Shown here one piece after another: positions 16,112-24,333 of a stretch of DNA of 30,945 nt (positions within the stretch are counted from its first letter, which is position 1; each line of letters begins with the position of its first letter). The DNA is from Bog-756 sp037141235 (GTDB taxonomy: Bacteria; Actinomycetota; Acidimicrobiia; Acidimicrobiales; RAAP-2), in assembly GCA_037141235.1 (NCBI GenBank), contig JBAXCY010000016.1, positions 1 to 30,945 of the forward strand, given 5' to 3'. The notes under the pieces are model-generated. The model saw only the letters and a list, made by a program, of their open reading frames with translations, ran no database searches and was not told the DNA's origin. A program made the position numbers and the translations under genes.

Positions 16112-17164
16112 ATGCACTTCGCCTTCACCGAAACCCAGCTCGAGTTCCGCGATGCCGTGCGCCAGGTACTGGCCAAGGAGTGCACGACCGACGACGTGCG
16201 CGCCGCCTATGAGGCCCCTGCGGCCCGCACGGGTCGATGGGACACGCTGGCCCAGATGGGCATCACCGGCCTGGCCGTGCCCGAGGCCCATGGCGGCCTG
16301 GGGCTGGGTCTGGTCGACCTTGTACCCATCATCGAGGAAGCCGGACGGGTGGTGCTCCCCGAGCCGCTGGCGATGACCGCCGGAGTGGCTGGGCCACTTC
16401 TCGCCGATGTGAACACAACCGCCGCCGGTGGGAACGCCCACGTCGTGCGGTGGCTCGAAGGGGTGGCCTCCGGCGACCTGACAGCTGCCGTGGCCGATGC
16501 CCGCTACCCGAAGCTGGCCGTGGCCGGAGCCGACGGTGCAGACCTGCTCCTCCTCGTGGCCGACGGTCCCGACGGACCCGAACTCCACGGGCTCGATGCC
16601 ACGGATGCTCCCGTCATCTCCGTTCCTTCCCTTGACCCCACACGTCGCCTCGGGGAGCCGGCATGGGTGCCGTCCCCAGAGTCCCTCCTGGCTTCGGGGG
16701 CGGTGGCGGCATGGTGCATCGCTCGCACGGCCGACCGGGCCGCCGTGGCCACGGGGGCAGAGCTGCTCGGGCTGGCCGATGCCATGATCACTCGGACCGC
16801 CGAGTACGCCAAGGATCGCCAGCAGTTCGGCAAGCCCATCGGGAGCTTTCAGGCCGTCAAGCACCTGGTAGCCGGAGCCCAGGTCCTCCTCGAGTTCGCC
16901 CGGCCTGCCGTGTACGGGGCAGCCTGGGCGATCGATGAAGGGACCGGCGACACCGCTCGGGCCGCATCGGTGGCCAAGGCGTATGCATCTGACGCGGCCC
17001 TAGAGGCAGCCCGGATCTCCCTGCAGGTGCACGGAGCCATCGGCTACACGTGGGAGTGCGACCTCCACCTGTTCCTCAAGCGCTCGTGGGCCTTGGCCGA
17101 GGCATGGGGTTCGGCCGCTGACCACCGGGCCCGCCTGATCGACTCGCTACTTGCTGGCCGTTGA
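16112..17164 (+). CDS. Acyl-CoA dehydrogenase, small subunit of a heteromeric pair (1)
   Basis: 350-residue partner of the preceding dehydrogenase. The N-terminal helical domain begins FAFTETQLEFRDAVRQVL. The C-terminal domain has DRQQFGKPIGSFQAVKH, the FAD-contacting arginine region, and QVHGAIGYTWECDLHLFLKR. The middle domain is short and divergent, as in the small subunits of steroid acyl-CoA dehydrogenases such as FadE27 or FadE28, which are inactive alone. The ATG at 16112 has AGGAG upstream. Its stop lies only 7 nt from the stop of the convergent CHAP protein gene, leaving no room for a separate terminator. Confidence 0.87.
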   Translation: MHFAFTETQLEFRDAVRQVLAKECTTDDVRAAYEAPAARTGRWDTLAQMGITGLAVPEAHGGLGLGLVDLVPIIEEAGRVVLPEPLAMTAGVAGPLLADVNTTAAGGNAHVVRWLEGVASGDLTAAVADARYPKLAVAGADGADLLLLVADGPDGPELHGLDATDAPVISVPSLDPTRRLGEPAWVPSPESLLASGAVAAWCIARTADRAAVATGAELLGLADAMITRTAEYAKDRQQFGKPIGSFQAVKHLVAGAQVLLEFARPAVYGAAWAIDEGTGDTARAASVAKAYASDAALEAARISLQVHGAIGYTWECDLHLFLKRSWALAEAWGSAADHRARLIDSLLAGR

Positions 17165-17171
17165 GCAGCCC

Positions 17172-18596
17172 TCAGGGGCGGGCGAACGCGTAGACCGGGA
17201 CCCCGTTGGACTGGGCGGAATGTCCAGGCAGATACGGACCGTTGATGACCACGGCCAGCCTGCCCACCGGTGCAGGCCCAGCGTCACCCTCCACGGTCAC
17301 GATGGCCCCATCCGGCCACACCTGCACGACCACGCCGACATGTTCCGATGTGTTCACGCTCGACGGACCCGTGCCGTAGAGCACGGCGTCTCCCGGTAGG
17401 GCAGCCGCCGTCGGGGGCAGCACTGCGGTGTTGGCTGCGGCCCAGCCGTAGATGTCACCGGTGAACCCATAGGAGGGGATCGCCACACCGGCCTGTCGCC
17501 ACACCCAGGTGGCGAAATATGCGCACCACGCCACGCACGGCCCATATGGATTACAGAAGTAGCCGGGCACCAGGTCGGGGTTCACCTGGCTCGATGCCAC
17601 CGACACGATGGACGAAGCTAAGGCCGACGGCGACGGGTTCGCCGGGTTGGTGAAGTCATAGGCGAACCCGTCAGGGTCGAGCAGCCAGTACCCAGCACCG
17701 TCTTGAGTGAGCGTGATGGCCGACACCGGCGGCACCACCCGGGGGTCCCCACCGAGTCCGCCTCCCAGCGATCCACGGAACACTGCGTCGCCCGCGGTAA
17801 ACACGCCGCCGTCGCTGGCCGCCAGGTAGTAGCCGCCATCGCTGGAAGTTGCGGCCATCCCTACGATCGGGTCGTTCAAGACGATGCCACCGAGAGAGCC
17901 GTGGAACCCGGCGCTGCCGTAGGCGAAGATACCGCCGTCACCGGCCACCAGCCAGTAGCCCTGCCCCAGGTGGGCCGGGGCCATCCCGGTGATGGCCGAG
18001 ACCAGCGGGGAACCACCCATCGACCCGAGGAACGGTGCATCACCAAAAGCGAACAGCCCACCATCGGAGGCCACCAGCCAGTAGCCCTTGCCATCCGGAG
18101 TGGCCGCCATGCCCACGATCGGCTCATTGAGAGCCACCGCCCCCATCGATCCATAAAAACCGGCATTGCCCAGGGCGAACACGCCACCATCGAGCGCCAC
18201 TAGCCAGTAGCCCTTGCCATCCGGAGTGGCCGCCATGCCCACGATCGGGGCCTGCAGTCGGAGCGCCTCGAGGGAGCCATGGAACCCCGCATTCCCGATG
18301 GCCAAGACATCGCCGTCGGCCGAGGCCAGCCAGTAGCCCTCGGCTGCAGCCGTAGCAGCCGGATTGGCGACTTGGGCCACGACGACTGAGTGGAACGCGT
18401 TGGCGGGTCGCCCGAGTGTTGGGGCCCCGAACCCGATGACACCCCCTCCGGCATACACGTGCGGTGCCAGAGTCTTTGATCCGACTGCCCCGGGCACGGG
18501 AGATGCCGCACGGGCCGCGGGTGCGACGGCGACCATCGTGAGCGCAGTAAGCAGAGCGACGCATACGGTCGCCACGGAACGCCTGATGTAATCCAT
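17172..18596 (-). CDS. Secreted repeat protein with C-terminal CHAP peptidoglycan hydrolase domain
   Basis: 474 residues. An N-terminal signal peptide (RR, hydrophobic core, APAARAAS; cleavage near residue 31) sends it outside the membrane. Residues 87-310 hold five 37-45-residue repeats of the type GYWLVASDGGLFAFGDAPF plus a degenerate sixth; such short Gly/aromatic repeats suggest a beta-rich, perhaps propeller-like fold (inference). The C-terminal 130 residues resemble a CHAP/NlpC-like amidase: CVAWCAYFATWVWRQAG (C358 the likely nucleophile), SEHVGVVV (H419) and TVEGD (E436). Probable role is cell-wall cleavage or remodelling. The start is the ATG at 18596, with GGGG and a TACAAT box 7 nt before it; the open frame runs on to 18716. 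It is convergent with the acyl-CoA dehydrogenase pair. Repeat family shared with the protein at 29322-30872. Confidence 0.87.
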   Translation of the reverse strand: MDYIRRSVATVCVALLTALTMVAVAPAARAASPVPGAVGSKTLAPHVYAGGGVIGFGAPTLGRPANAFHSVVVAQVANPAATAAAEGYWLASADGDVLAIGNAGFHGSLEALRLQAPIVGMAATPDGKGYWLVALDGGVFALGNAGFYGSMGAVALNEPIVGMAATPDGKGYWLVASDGGLFAFGDAPFLGSMGGSPLVSAITGMAPAHLGQGYWLVAGDGGIFAYGSAGFHGSLGGIVLNDPIVGMAATSSDGGYYLAASDGGVFTAGDAVFRGSLGGGLGGDPRVVPPVSAITLTQDGAGYWLLDPDGFAYDFTNPANPSPSALASSIVSVASSQVNPDLVPGYFCNPYGPCVAWCAYFATWVWRQAGVAIPSYGFTGDIYGWAAANTAVLPPTAAALPGDAVLYGTGPSSVNTSEHVGVVVQVWPDGAIVTVEGDAGPAPVGRLAVVINGPYLPGHSAQSNGVPVYAFARP

Positions 18597-18603
18597 GCCC
18601 CAA

Positions 18604-18609
18604 ATTGTA
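18604..18609 (-). promoter_or_regulatory. Candidate -10 box of the CHAP protein gene
   Basis: TACAAT on the minus strand is followed by 7 nt (TTGGGGC) and the ATG at 18596. The transcript would start on or next to the start codon. Confidence 0.5.
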
Positions 18610-18634
18610 TCCGGGCTATCCGGGCTGTCCGGGC
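18608..18634. repeat. 9-bp tandem repeat upstream of the CHAP gene
   Basis: Three units of TATCCGGGC (the third TGTCCGGGC) at 18608, 18617 and 18626, partly overlapping the -10 box. The region 18635-18771 shows nothing further that I recognise. Confidence 0.75.
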
Positions 18635-18771
18635 TATCGAGCACAGTGAGCCCGGCAAGCCCCGCTACCCGGGCGCTGCACGTGTGGGCGAACTGGTCGG
18701 GGATGGCCGGGTGCACCCGCGCCTGCCCTAGGGCTCTATCGGCTACCTGGACCGTGTCACCCCACCGGGAA

Positions 18772-18786
18772 CTGACACCCCGTCAG
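18772..18786. promoter_or_regulatory. Candidate operator B (perfect CTGAC-N5-GTCAG)
   Basis: CTGACACCCCGTCAG is a perfect dyad. Its left end, CTGACA (18772-18777), also serves as a -35-like box 18 nt before TACACT, so a bound protein would block RNA polymerase at the amidohydrolase promoter. Confidence 0.6.
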
Positions 18787-18795
18787 ATGCGGGGG

Positions 18796-18801
18796 TACAC
18801 T
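18796..18801 (+). promoter_or_regulatory. Candidate -10 box of the amidohydrolase gene (leaderless)
   Basis: TACACT is followed by 7 nt and the ATG at 18809, with CTGACA 18 nt upstream as a possible -35. No ribosome site exists between them, so a leaderless mRNA is likely. Confidence 0.55.
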
Positions 18802-18808
18802 CCTCGCT

Positions 18809-20005
18809 ATGGCCGAACTGCCGATGATCATCTCCGTCGACGACCACATCGTCGAGCCCGCCACCACCTGGACGGATCGCATCCCGGCCAAGTATCACGA
18901 CGTGTGCCCCCGCATTGTGCGGGCCCCCATGGGGGAGGTCACCTTCGTCGGCGGCAAGTTGACGGTGAAGCCTGGGTCCGAGGGCACTCCGGCCGACTGG
19001 TGGCACTACGAGGACCTGAAGCGCCCGCTGCTGCGGGTCGACTCGGCCGTGGGCGTACCCCGTGACGAAGTCACCATGAAGGGCATCACCTACGAGGACA
19101 TGCGCCCGGGCTCCTACAGCCAAAAAGAGCGCCTCGAGGACATGGACACCAACCACATCGAGGCGTCCCTCTGCTTCCCGACCTTCCCTCGTTTCTGCGG
19201 CCAGACCTTCACCGAGGCCAAGGACAAAGAGCTCGCCCTTCTGTGCGTCGAGGCCTACAACGACTACCAGGTGGAAGAGTGGTGCGCCGGCACCGGAGGT
19301 CGCCTGATTCCGCTGGTCATCGTGCCGCTGTGGGACCCCCAACTGGCCGCCGCAGAGGTCCGACGCAATGCGGCGCGTGGCGTGCACGCGGTCTGCTTCT
19401 CGGAGATCCCGTCCTACTTGGGCCTGCCCTCCATCCACGACCCGGACAACTACTGGGACCCGTTCTTCCAAGCGTGCGACGAGACGTCCATGGTCGTCAA
19501 CATGCACATCGGCTCGAGCTCCAAGATGCCGTCCACCTCGGCCGACGCACCGGCCGCCGTGGGCTCCTCACTGACCCACATCAACGCCGAGCTGTCGATG
19601 GCCGACTTCCTCCTGTCGGGCCTCTTCGAGCGGTTCTCGAACTTGAAGGTCGCCTACTCCGAGGGCCAGATCGGATGGATCCCCCACCTCCTCCACCGCA
19701 TGGACGTGGTGTGGGAGGACAACCGGGGTTGGGGCGGTGTGGCTGACAAGGTGCCGAACCCGCCGTCGAGCTACTTCAAGGACCACGTGTTCGGCTGCTT
19801 CTTCGACGACCCGAACGGCCTGATGCTCATCGACCAGATCGGTGAGGACAACATCACCTACGAGTCGGACTACCCGCACTCGGACTCCACGTGGCCCCGC
19901 ACCCGCGAGATCGCCGAGAAGCAGATGGCCGGACTCACCGACGAGCAGCGCTACAAGGTCGTCCGGGGCAACGCCATCAAGCTCTTCAGCCTCGACTTCG
20001 CGTGA
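18809..20005 (+). CDS. Amidohydrolase-2 (ACMSD-like) family protein
   Basis: 398-residue TIM-barrel amidohydrolase. Metal-site motifs are SVDDHIVEP (D12, H13) at the N terminus, NMHIGSSS (H233) in the middle and ESDYPHSD (D354, H357) near the C terminus; the family includes decarboxylases and C-C or C-N hydrolases. It heads a probable operon with a two-subunit acyl-CoA dehydrogenase (starting 39 nt downstream). In actinobacteria such proteins often lie in steroid or lipid degradation clusters, but no reaction can be assigned. No ribosome site precedes the ATG, whereas a -35/-10 pair ends 7 nt before it. The perfect CTGAC dyad lies on that promoter. Confidence 0.85.
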   Translation: MAELPMIISVDDHIVEPATTWTDRIPAKYHDVCPRIVRAPMGEVTFVGGKLTVKPGSEGTPADWWHYEDLKRPLLRVDSAVGVPRDEVTMKGITYEDMRPGSYSQKERLEDMDTNHIEASLCFPTFPRFCGQTFTEAKDKELALLCVEAYNDYQVEEWCAGTGGRLIPLVIVPLWDPQLAAAEVRRNAARGVHAVCFSEIPSYLGLPSIHDPDNYWDPFFQACDETSMVVNMHIGSSSKMPSTSADAPAAVGSSLTHINAELSMADFLLSGLFERFSNLKVAYSEGQIGWIPHLLHRMDVVWEDNRGWGGVADKVPNPPSSYFKDHVFGCFFDDPNGLMLIDQIGEDNITYESDYPHSDSTWPRTREIAEKQMAGLTDEQRYKVVRGNAIKLFSLDFA

Positions 20006-20044
20006 TCCCCGGACGTAGACCAGGCCGCGAGCAGTAGCAACCCC

Positions 20045-21265
20045 ATGGACCTCCGTTACTCCGATGCCGAGCAGGCGTTCCGGGCCGATCTCCGCTCCTG
20101 GCTGGAGACGACCCTTCCTGGACTCCCTCCCAAGCCGTCCCCGGACGACTGGTCGGGACGTCGCGCCTACGACACCCACTGGCAGCGCTTGTTGTTCGAT
20201 GCTGGCTACGCCGGAGTGGACTGGCCGGCAGAGGGCGGTGGACGGGGTAGTTCCGCCATCGAGGAGCTCATCTTCAAAGAGGAGCTCGAGCGGGCCCATG
20301 CCCCCTACGTCGGGGTGAACTTCGTCGGGCTCCTCCATGCCGGTCCGACGGTGATTGCCGAGGGGACGCCGGAGCAGCGGGCCAAGTTCCTGCCGCCGAT
20401 CCTGCGCGGTGACGAGGTGTGGTGCCAAGGGTTCTCCGAGCCCAACGCCGGCAGCGACCTCGCCTCCATGCGTACCAAAGCGGTGCGCGACGGCGACGAC
20501 TACGTCATCAGCGGACAGAAGATCTGGACGTCGCATGCCGAGGTGGCCGACTACTGCGAGCTGTTGGTGCGCACCGGCCCCGAAGACAGCCGCCACCGCG
20601 GCATCTCGTGGCTCATCCTCCCTATGGACACTCCCGGCGTCGACATCCGGCCGCTGACCACCATCGCTGGCTCCACCGAGTTCGCCGAACTATTCCTGGA
20701 CGAGGTCCGGGTCCCGGTGGCCAACCGAGTGGGTGAGGAGAACGATGGCTGGCGGGTGACCATGGTCACGCTCAGCTTCGAGCGCGGCACTGCCTTCGTC
20801 GGCGACCTGCTCGAAGCCATCGAACTGCTGAACGCCTCGGTCACCCTGGCGGTGCGCACCGGCGCATGGGCCGACCCTGGGGTGCGTCGCCAGGCCGGGC
20901 ACCTGAAGGCCGAGCTCGATGCCCTGTGGGCCCTCACCAAGCGCAACGTCTCCCAGGCAGCTCGCACCGGCATCCCCGGGGTGGGCGGCACCTACTTCAA
21001 GCTGGCCTACTCCGAGACCCGCCACAAGCTCGGCGAGTTCAGCCTGTCGCTCCTGGATCGGGCCGGCCTGGCCGCCCACGACCTCGAGGGCACCGACGGC
21101 GGCGGCCTCCTGCCCGCCGGCACCATGGTGGAGGACTGGCTGCGCGGCATCTCCTTGACCATCGCCGCTGGCACCTCGCAGATCCAGCGCAACATCGTCG
21201 GCGAGCGGATCCTGGGTCTCCCCAAGGAGCCTCAGGCAGTTGCTCCGACCGGGACCAAGGGATAG
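20045..21265 (+). CDS. Acyl-CoA dehydrogenase, large subunit of a heteromeric pair (2)
   Basis: 406-residue FadE-type flavoprotein. It starts MDLRYSDAEQAFRADLRSWL, close to the large subunit at 14918, and shares WCQGFSEPNAGSDLASMRTK and SGQKIWTSHAE. The C terminus reads TIAAGTSQIQRNIVGERILGL, so the Y-E-G-T catalytic Glu is again Ala. A Glu in the helix after SFERGT (LLEAIELLN) is a possible replacement base (inference by analogy with steroid dehydrogenases). The gene is flanked by the amidohydrolase and, 9 nt downstream, its small partner. The ribosome site before the ATG at 20045 is weak. The CoA substrate is unknown. Confidence 0.88.
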   Translation: MDLRYSDAEQAFRADLRSWLETTLPGLPPKPSPDDWSGRRAYDTHWQRLLFDAGYAGVDWPAEGGGRGSSAIEELIFKEELERAHAPYVGVNFVGLLHAGPTVIAEGTPEQRAKFLPPILRGDEVWCQGFSEPNAGSDLASMRTKAVRDGDDYVISGQKIWTSHAEVADYCELLVRTGPEDSRHRGISWLILPMDTPGVDIRPLTTIAGSTEFAELFLDEVRVPVANRVGEENDGWRVTMVTLSFERGTAFVGDLLEAIELLNASVTLAVRTGAWADPGVRRQAGHLKAELDALWALTKRNVSQAARTGIPGVGGTYFKLAYSETRHKLGEFSLSLLDRAGLAAHDLEGTDGGGLLPAGTMVEDWLRGISLTIAAGTSQIQRNIVGERILGLPKEPQAVAPTGTKG

Positions 21266-21274
21266 GGGCAGGTC

Positions 21275-22297
21275 ATGGACTTCGAGGTCTCTGAGTTCCA
21301 GAACGAGTTGGCAACCGGCATCCGCAATCTGTGTGAAGGTGCCTTCCCCTTGGACGTGATCCGCCAGCGCGAGTCCACCGATCGGGTCGTCGACCGCGCC
21401 GGATGGAGTCGACTGGGCGACGCCGGCGTGTTCCATCTCTGTCTGGCCGAGGAGGCCGGTGGGGTGGGGCTCGGCCTGGCCGAGGCCGCCCTGGTGTTCG
21501 AAGAACTGGGGCGTTCCCTGGTACCTGGGCCCCTGGTGGCATCTCACCTGGCCGCCGGCCTGATCGACGGGGCCGATGATGGCTCCGTGGTGGTCGGTTT
21601 GGTCGAGCGACCGGCAGCCGGTTCGATCGGTGCCGCTACGTTCCCAGTGATCGTCGAGCATCTGGCCGACATCGACGTGCTGCTCGTTCTGTCCGACGCT
21701 GGCATCGAGCGGCTCGACCCGGCCGCGCTCGAGGCCACATTGCTTCCCCGGCCCATGGACCCGCTGACTCCGGTGTGGTCGGTACCCACCCTGCCCGCCG
21801 GAGAGCTAGTGGCTGGCCCCGAGGTGGCGGCATGGTGGCGGCGCGATGGCGCTGTGCTCACCGCCGCCCTGCAGGTCGGCATGGCTCAGTGGACCTGTGA
21901 TCTGGCTGTGGAGTACGCCAAGGGACGGGTCCAGTTCGGACGCCCCATCGGCGGGTTCCAGGCCGTCAAGCACCTCTGTGCCGACATGACGGTGCGGGCC
22001 GAGGTGGCCCGGTGCGCGGTACAGGCCGCGGCCGTCACCGTGGACCAGCCCGACGTGGGCGATGCCGCCGTGGCCGCGGCTGGGGCCAAGCTCTTGGCCG
22101 ACGAGGCCGCTATCACCAATGGACGGTCCTGCGTCCAGGTCCACGGCGGCATGGGGTTCACCTGGGAGGTACCAGCCCATCTGGCCTACAAGCGGGCCCG
22201 GGTGCTGGCCACGCAGTTCGGCTCTGCTGATGTCCTGGCCGAATCACTGGCCGACGCCCTGGCCGAATCACTGGCCGGTTCGATTCCGGAGAGTTGA
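21275..22297 (+). CDS. Acyl-CoA dehydrogenase, small subunit of a heteromeric pair (2)
   Basis: 340-residue partner of the preceding large subunit. It has a short, poorly conserved middle domain and a C-terminal domain with GRVQFGRPIGGFQAVKHL and QVHGGMGFTWEVPAHLAYKR, parallel to the small subunit at 16112. The ATG at 21275 has a good AGGGGCAGGT site. The last 20 residues are a duplicated LAESLA(D/G) stretch made by a 24-bp direct repeat (22232-22279). The stop codon lies inside a 14-bp tandem array (22283-22324), so this 3' end has been reshaped by slippage and its tail is probably not functional. Confidence 0.86.
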   Translation: MDFEVSEFQNELATGIRNLCEGAFPLDVIRQRESTDRVVDRAGWSRLGDAGVFHLCLAEEAGGVGLGLAEAALVFEELGRSLVPGPLVASHLAAGLIDGADDGSVVVGLVERPAAGSIGAATFPVIVEHLADIDVLLVLSDAGIERLDPAALEATLLPRPMDPLTPVWSVPTLPAGELVAGPEVAAWWRRDGAVLTAALQVGMAQWTCDLAVEYAKGRVQFGRPIGGFQAVKHLCADMTVRAEVARCAVQAAAVTVDQPDVGDAAVAAAGAKLLADEAAITNGRSCVQVHGGMGFTWEVPAHLAYKRARVLATQFGSADVLAESLADALAESLAGSIPES

Positions 22298-22324
22298 TTT
22301 CGGAGAGTTGATTTCGGAGAATCG
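22232..22324. repeat. 24-bp and 14-bp tandem repeats across the stop codon
   Basis: A 24-bp unit occurs twice in frame (22232-22255, 22256-22279). Three 14-bp units follow (22283-22296, 22297-22310, 22311-22324) of the type ATTTCGGAGAGTTG. The dehydrogenase stop codon (22295-22297) falls in this second array. Confidence 0.85.
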
Positions 22325-22406
22325 AGCCGCCCTCGGTTTCCGCACCGGATGGACGCAGTAGCCGACGACCCGTCCCCCTGGGGACCCGAACAAACGAGGA
22401 CCACCG

Positions 22407-23387
22407 GTGACCAACTCCCCCATCGCCATGCCCGCCCATGTCGTACCTGTGCTGCCAGCCGGGGTGGTCTCCTTCGGCATGCAGTTGCCCGTGCAGTCCC
22501 AGTCCACCATCTACGTCGAGCCATGGGAGCCCGAGGCGGGGCCGGCCGAGTTGGCCCGGGTGGCGCAGGCCTGTGAGTCAGCCGGGTTCTTCTATGTCGG
22601 CGTATGCGACCACACGTTCATCCCCGAACGGCTGGCTGGGGCCATGAGCACCACCTGGTATGACACCGTGGCCACGTTGGGCTATCTGGCTGGCGTGACC
22701 AGTGAGATCCGTCTCCTGTCGCACATCTACGTGGCTGCCCTCCGCCATCCGCTGCGGGCCGCCAAGGAGTTCGCCACTGTCGACGTGCTCTCCTCGGGCC
22801 GCGTCATCTGCGGCGTGGGGGCCGGCCACGTCAACGAGGAGTTCGACCTGATGGGCCCCGCGTTCGACGAGCGAGGTGCGGCTACCGACGAGGCGATCGC
22901 CGGTCTGAGCATTGGGCTGACCGAGGAGTACCCGGTGCTGCTCGGCCCGCGCTGGCCGGCGTCCGGGGTCGGCCTCAAGCCCCGACCGGTCCAGTCGCCC
23001 CGCCCGCCCATCTGGGTGGGAGGGTCGTCGCTGCCCGCACTGCGCCGCACCGCTCGCTACGCCGATGGCTGGCTCCCCCAGTCGGTCGGCCCCAACGTCG
23101 AACTGCTGGCCACACTGGCCGAGTTGCGGGCCGAGTACCGCGACGGAGCCCCGCTCGACATCGGGTCCATTGCCTACCCGCTCTACCTCGGTGACCCGCC
23201 AGCCGGCAACGAACTGCCCCCTGGCACGGTCCAGGGCTCAGCCGACCAGATCGCCACCTACCTGCGCCCCTTCGGAGAGGCCGGCGTGGGCCAGATCCAG
23301 GTCCGGTTCCCCGCCCACTCTGTCGAGGAGCTGTGCGACCAGATCGCACGGTTCGGCGCCGAGGTCATCCCGTTGGTGAACGGCTGA
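22407..23387 (+). CDS. Luciferase-like, probably F420-dependent oxidoreductase
   Basis: 326-residue luciferase-like monooxygenase (LLM) family protein with a TIM-barrel pattern. Seen: GFFYVGVCDHTFIP near the N terminus, LLSHIYVAALRHPLRAAKEFATVDVLSSGR in the middle (given in pieces: LRHPLRAAKE, DVLSSGR), then GVGAGHVNEEFDLMG and PPIWVGGSSLPALRRTARYADGW. This set fits the F420-linked LLM subgroup common in actinobacteria, though FMN use is not excluded. It starts with GTG at 22407 behind GAGGA. The 109-nt gap before it holds the 14-bp array and a small palindrome (GTCCCC/GGGGAC, 22372-22385). It may be the last gene of the amidohydrolase-dehydrogenase unit, reducing an intermediate, but the substrate is unknown. 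Confidence 0.83.
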   Translation: MTNSPIAMPAHVVPVLPAGVVSFGMQLPVQSQSTIYVEPWEPEAGPAELARVAQACESAGFFYVGVCDHTFIPERLAGAMSTTWYDTVATLGYLAGVTSEIRLLSHIYVAALRHPLRAAKEFATVDVLSSGRVICGVGAGHVNEEFDLMGPAFDERGAATDEAIAGLSIGLTEEYPVLLGPRWPASGVGLKPRPVQSPRPPIWVGGSSLPALRRTARYADGWLPQSVGPNVELLATLAELRAEYRDGAPLDIGSIAYPLYLGDPPAGNELPPGTVQGSADQIATYLRPFGEAGVGQIQVRFPAHSVEELCDQIARFGAEVIPLVNG

Positions 23388-23399
23388 ACTGTCGTCGCT

Positions 23400-23442
23400 G
23401 GGGATGATGCTGGCATCCCCCACCAGATAGCCTAATTTTTTT
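23400..23442 (+). terminator. Possible terminator after the LLM gene
   Basis: A hairpin of GGGGATG/CATCCCC with a 7-nt loop (23400-23420) is followed 15 nt later by a run of seven T (23436-23442). The distance to the T-run is longer than usual, so this is only a candidate. Confidence 0.4.
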
Positions 23443-23518
23443 AGTGGCGACGCCATCGTGGGCGTTGCCGGTCCATGTGGATCAACCCCTACCAACGTAA
23501 CTAGCGAAAGGCTTCACC

Positions 23519-24199
23519 ATGTACGTCCGCAAATTCGCTCTCCTCGGGGCCACTCTGATCGCCGGGGCCACCATGGCCGCCTGCAGCAGTAACTCTTCGA
23601 GCACGACTACCACCACGAGTCCGACAACGACGACCGGCGCCACCAATACCGGCATCAAGCTCACCACCGCCACCATCAGGACCATGCAGGGGGCACTAGC
23701 CACGGTCGGCTGCTACACCGGTCCTGTCGACGGCCTGTTCGGCCCCGGCACCAGTGCAGCCCTGCGGAGCTTTCAGACTGCCTCGGGCATAACTGCTGAC
23801 GCCGTCTATGGCAGCGTCTCGGCTGCCAAGCTCACATCGAGTGCTGCCAGCGGCACCAAGGTGTGCGTCGTGACGACTCCCACGACCACTACTACGGCGG
23901 CCGGAACGGCGGCTCCGCCCTGCACTCAGGCCGCACTCCAGGCTGCGCTTCCGAGCGGAGCCACCATCGTGACGACCCCTGCTCGTGGGGCTGGTCAGCC
24001 CAACTATCTCTGTTCAGGCAACTACGCCTTTGCCGTAGTCAACACCGGACCCGCCAGTGGTGCGGGTGACAACCTCACCGGCTATGACTACGCCCAGTTG
24101 TTCGCCGCCCAGAATTCGGCATGGGCCGTGGTCGACCGGGGCACGTACTGCTCGATGGTTCCCAAGGAGATCTACGACGCAGGCTGCACCGTCAGCTAG
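23519..24199 (+). CDS. Peptidoglycan-binding lipoprotein
   Basis: 226-residue exported lipoprotein. The signal peptide ends in a lipobox-like ATMAAC with C22 as the lipidated residue. A Ser/Thr-rich linker follows, then a PG_binding_1 domain at about 48-105 (MQGALATVGCYTGPVDG, FGPGTSAALRSFQ), which binds cell-wall peptidoglycan. A second Thr-rich linker leads to an unassigned C-terminal domain (about 130-226) with several Cys residues. The ATG at 23519 has GAAAGG upstream. The likely role is at the outer face of the membrane or in the wall. It is followed by a strong hairpin terminator. Thr-rich linkers also occur in the convergent neighbour. Confidence 0.85.
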   Translation: MYVRKFALLGATLIAGATMAACSSNSSSTTTTTSPTTTTGATNTGIKLTTATIRTMQGALATVGCYTGPVDGLFGPGTSAALRSFQTASGITADAVYGSVSAAKLTSSAASGTKVCVVTTPTTTTTAAGTAAPPCTQAALQAALPSGATIVTTPARGAGQPNYLCSGNYAFAVVNTGPASGAGDNLTGYDYAQLFAAQNSAWAVVDRGTYCSMVPKEIYDAGCTVS

Positions 24200-24240
24200 T
24201 CCGTCAAGGAGGCCGCTTCAGGCCATCGCACTGTTGTGAA

Positions 24241-24273
24241 GCACGACCCCCGGCCCCTGGTCGGGGGTCGTGC
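24241..24273. terminator. Strong hairpin between convergent genes
   Basis: GCACGACCCCC (24241-24251) and GGGGGTCGTGC (24263-24273) form a perfect 11-bp stem with an 11-nt loop. It sits between the lipoprotein gene (plus) and the Thr-rich protein gene (minus), so it can end both transcripts. There is no T-run, which is common in high-GC genomes. Confidence 0.75.
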
Positions 24274-24333
24274 GCGTCCGGCCCGGCGGCGGCCTCGCCG
24301 GGCTTGCGCCCTTTGGACCAAGACGGGACCGAT

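Noticed and set aside
19568..21661. Two long minus-strand open frames opposite the second dehydrogenase pair
   Set aside because: They mirror the codon pattern of the plus-strand genes and show no domain.
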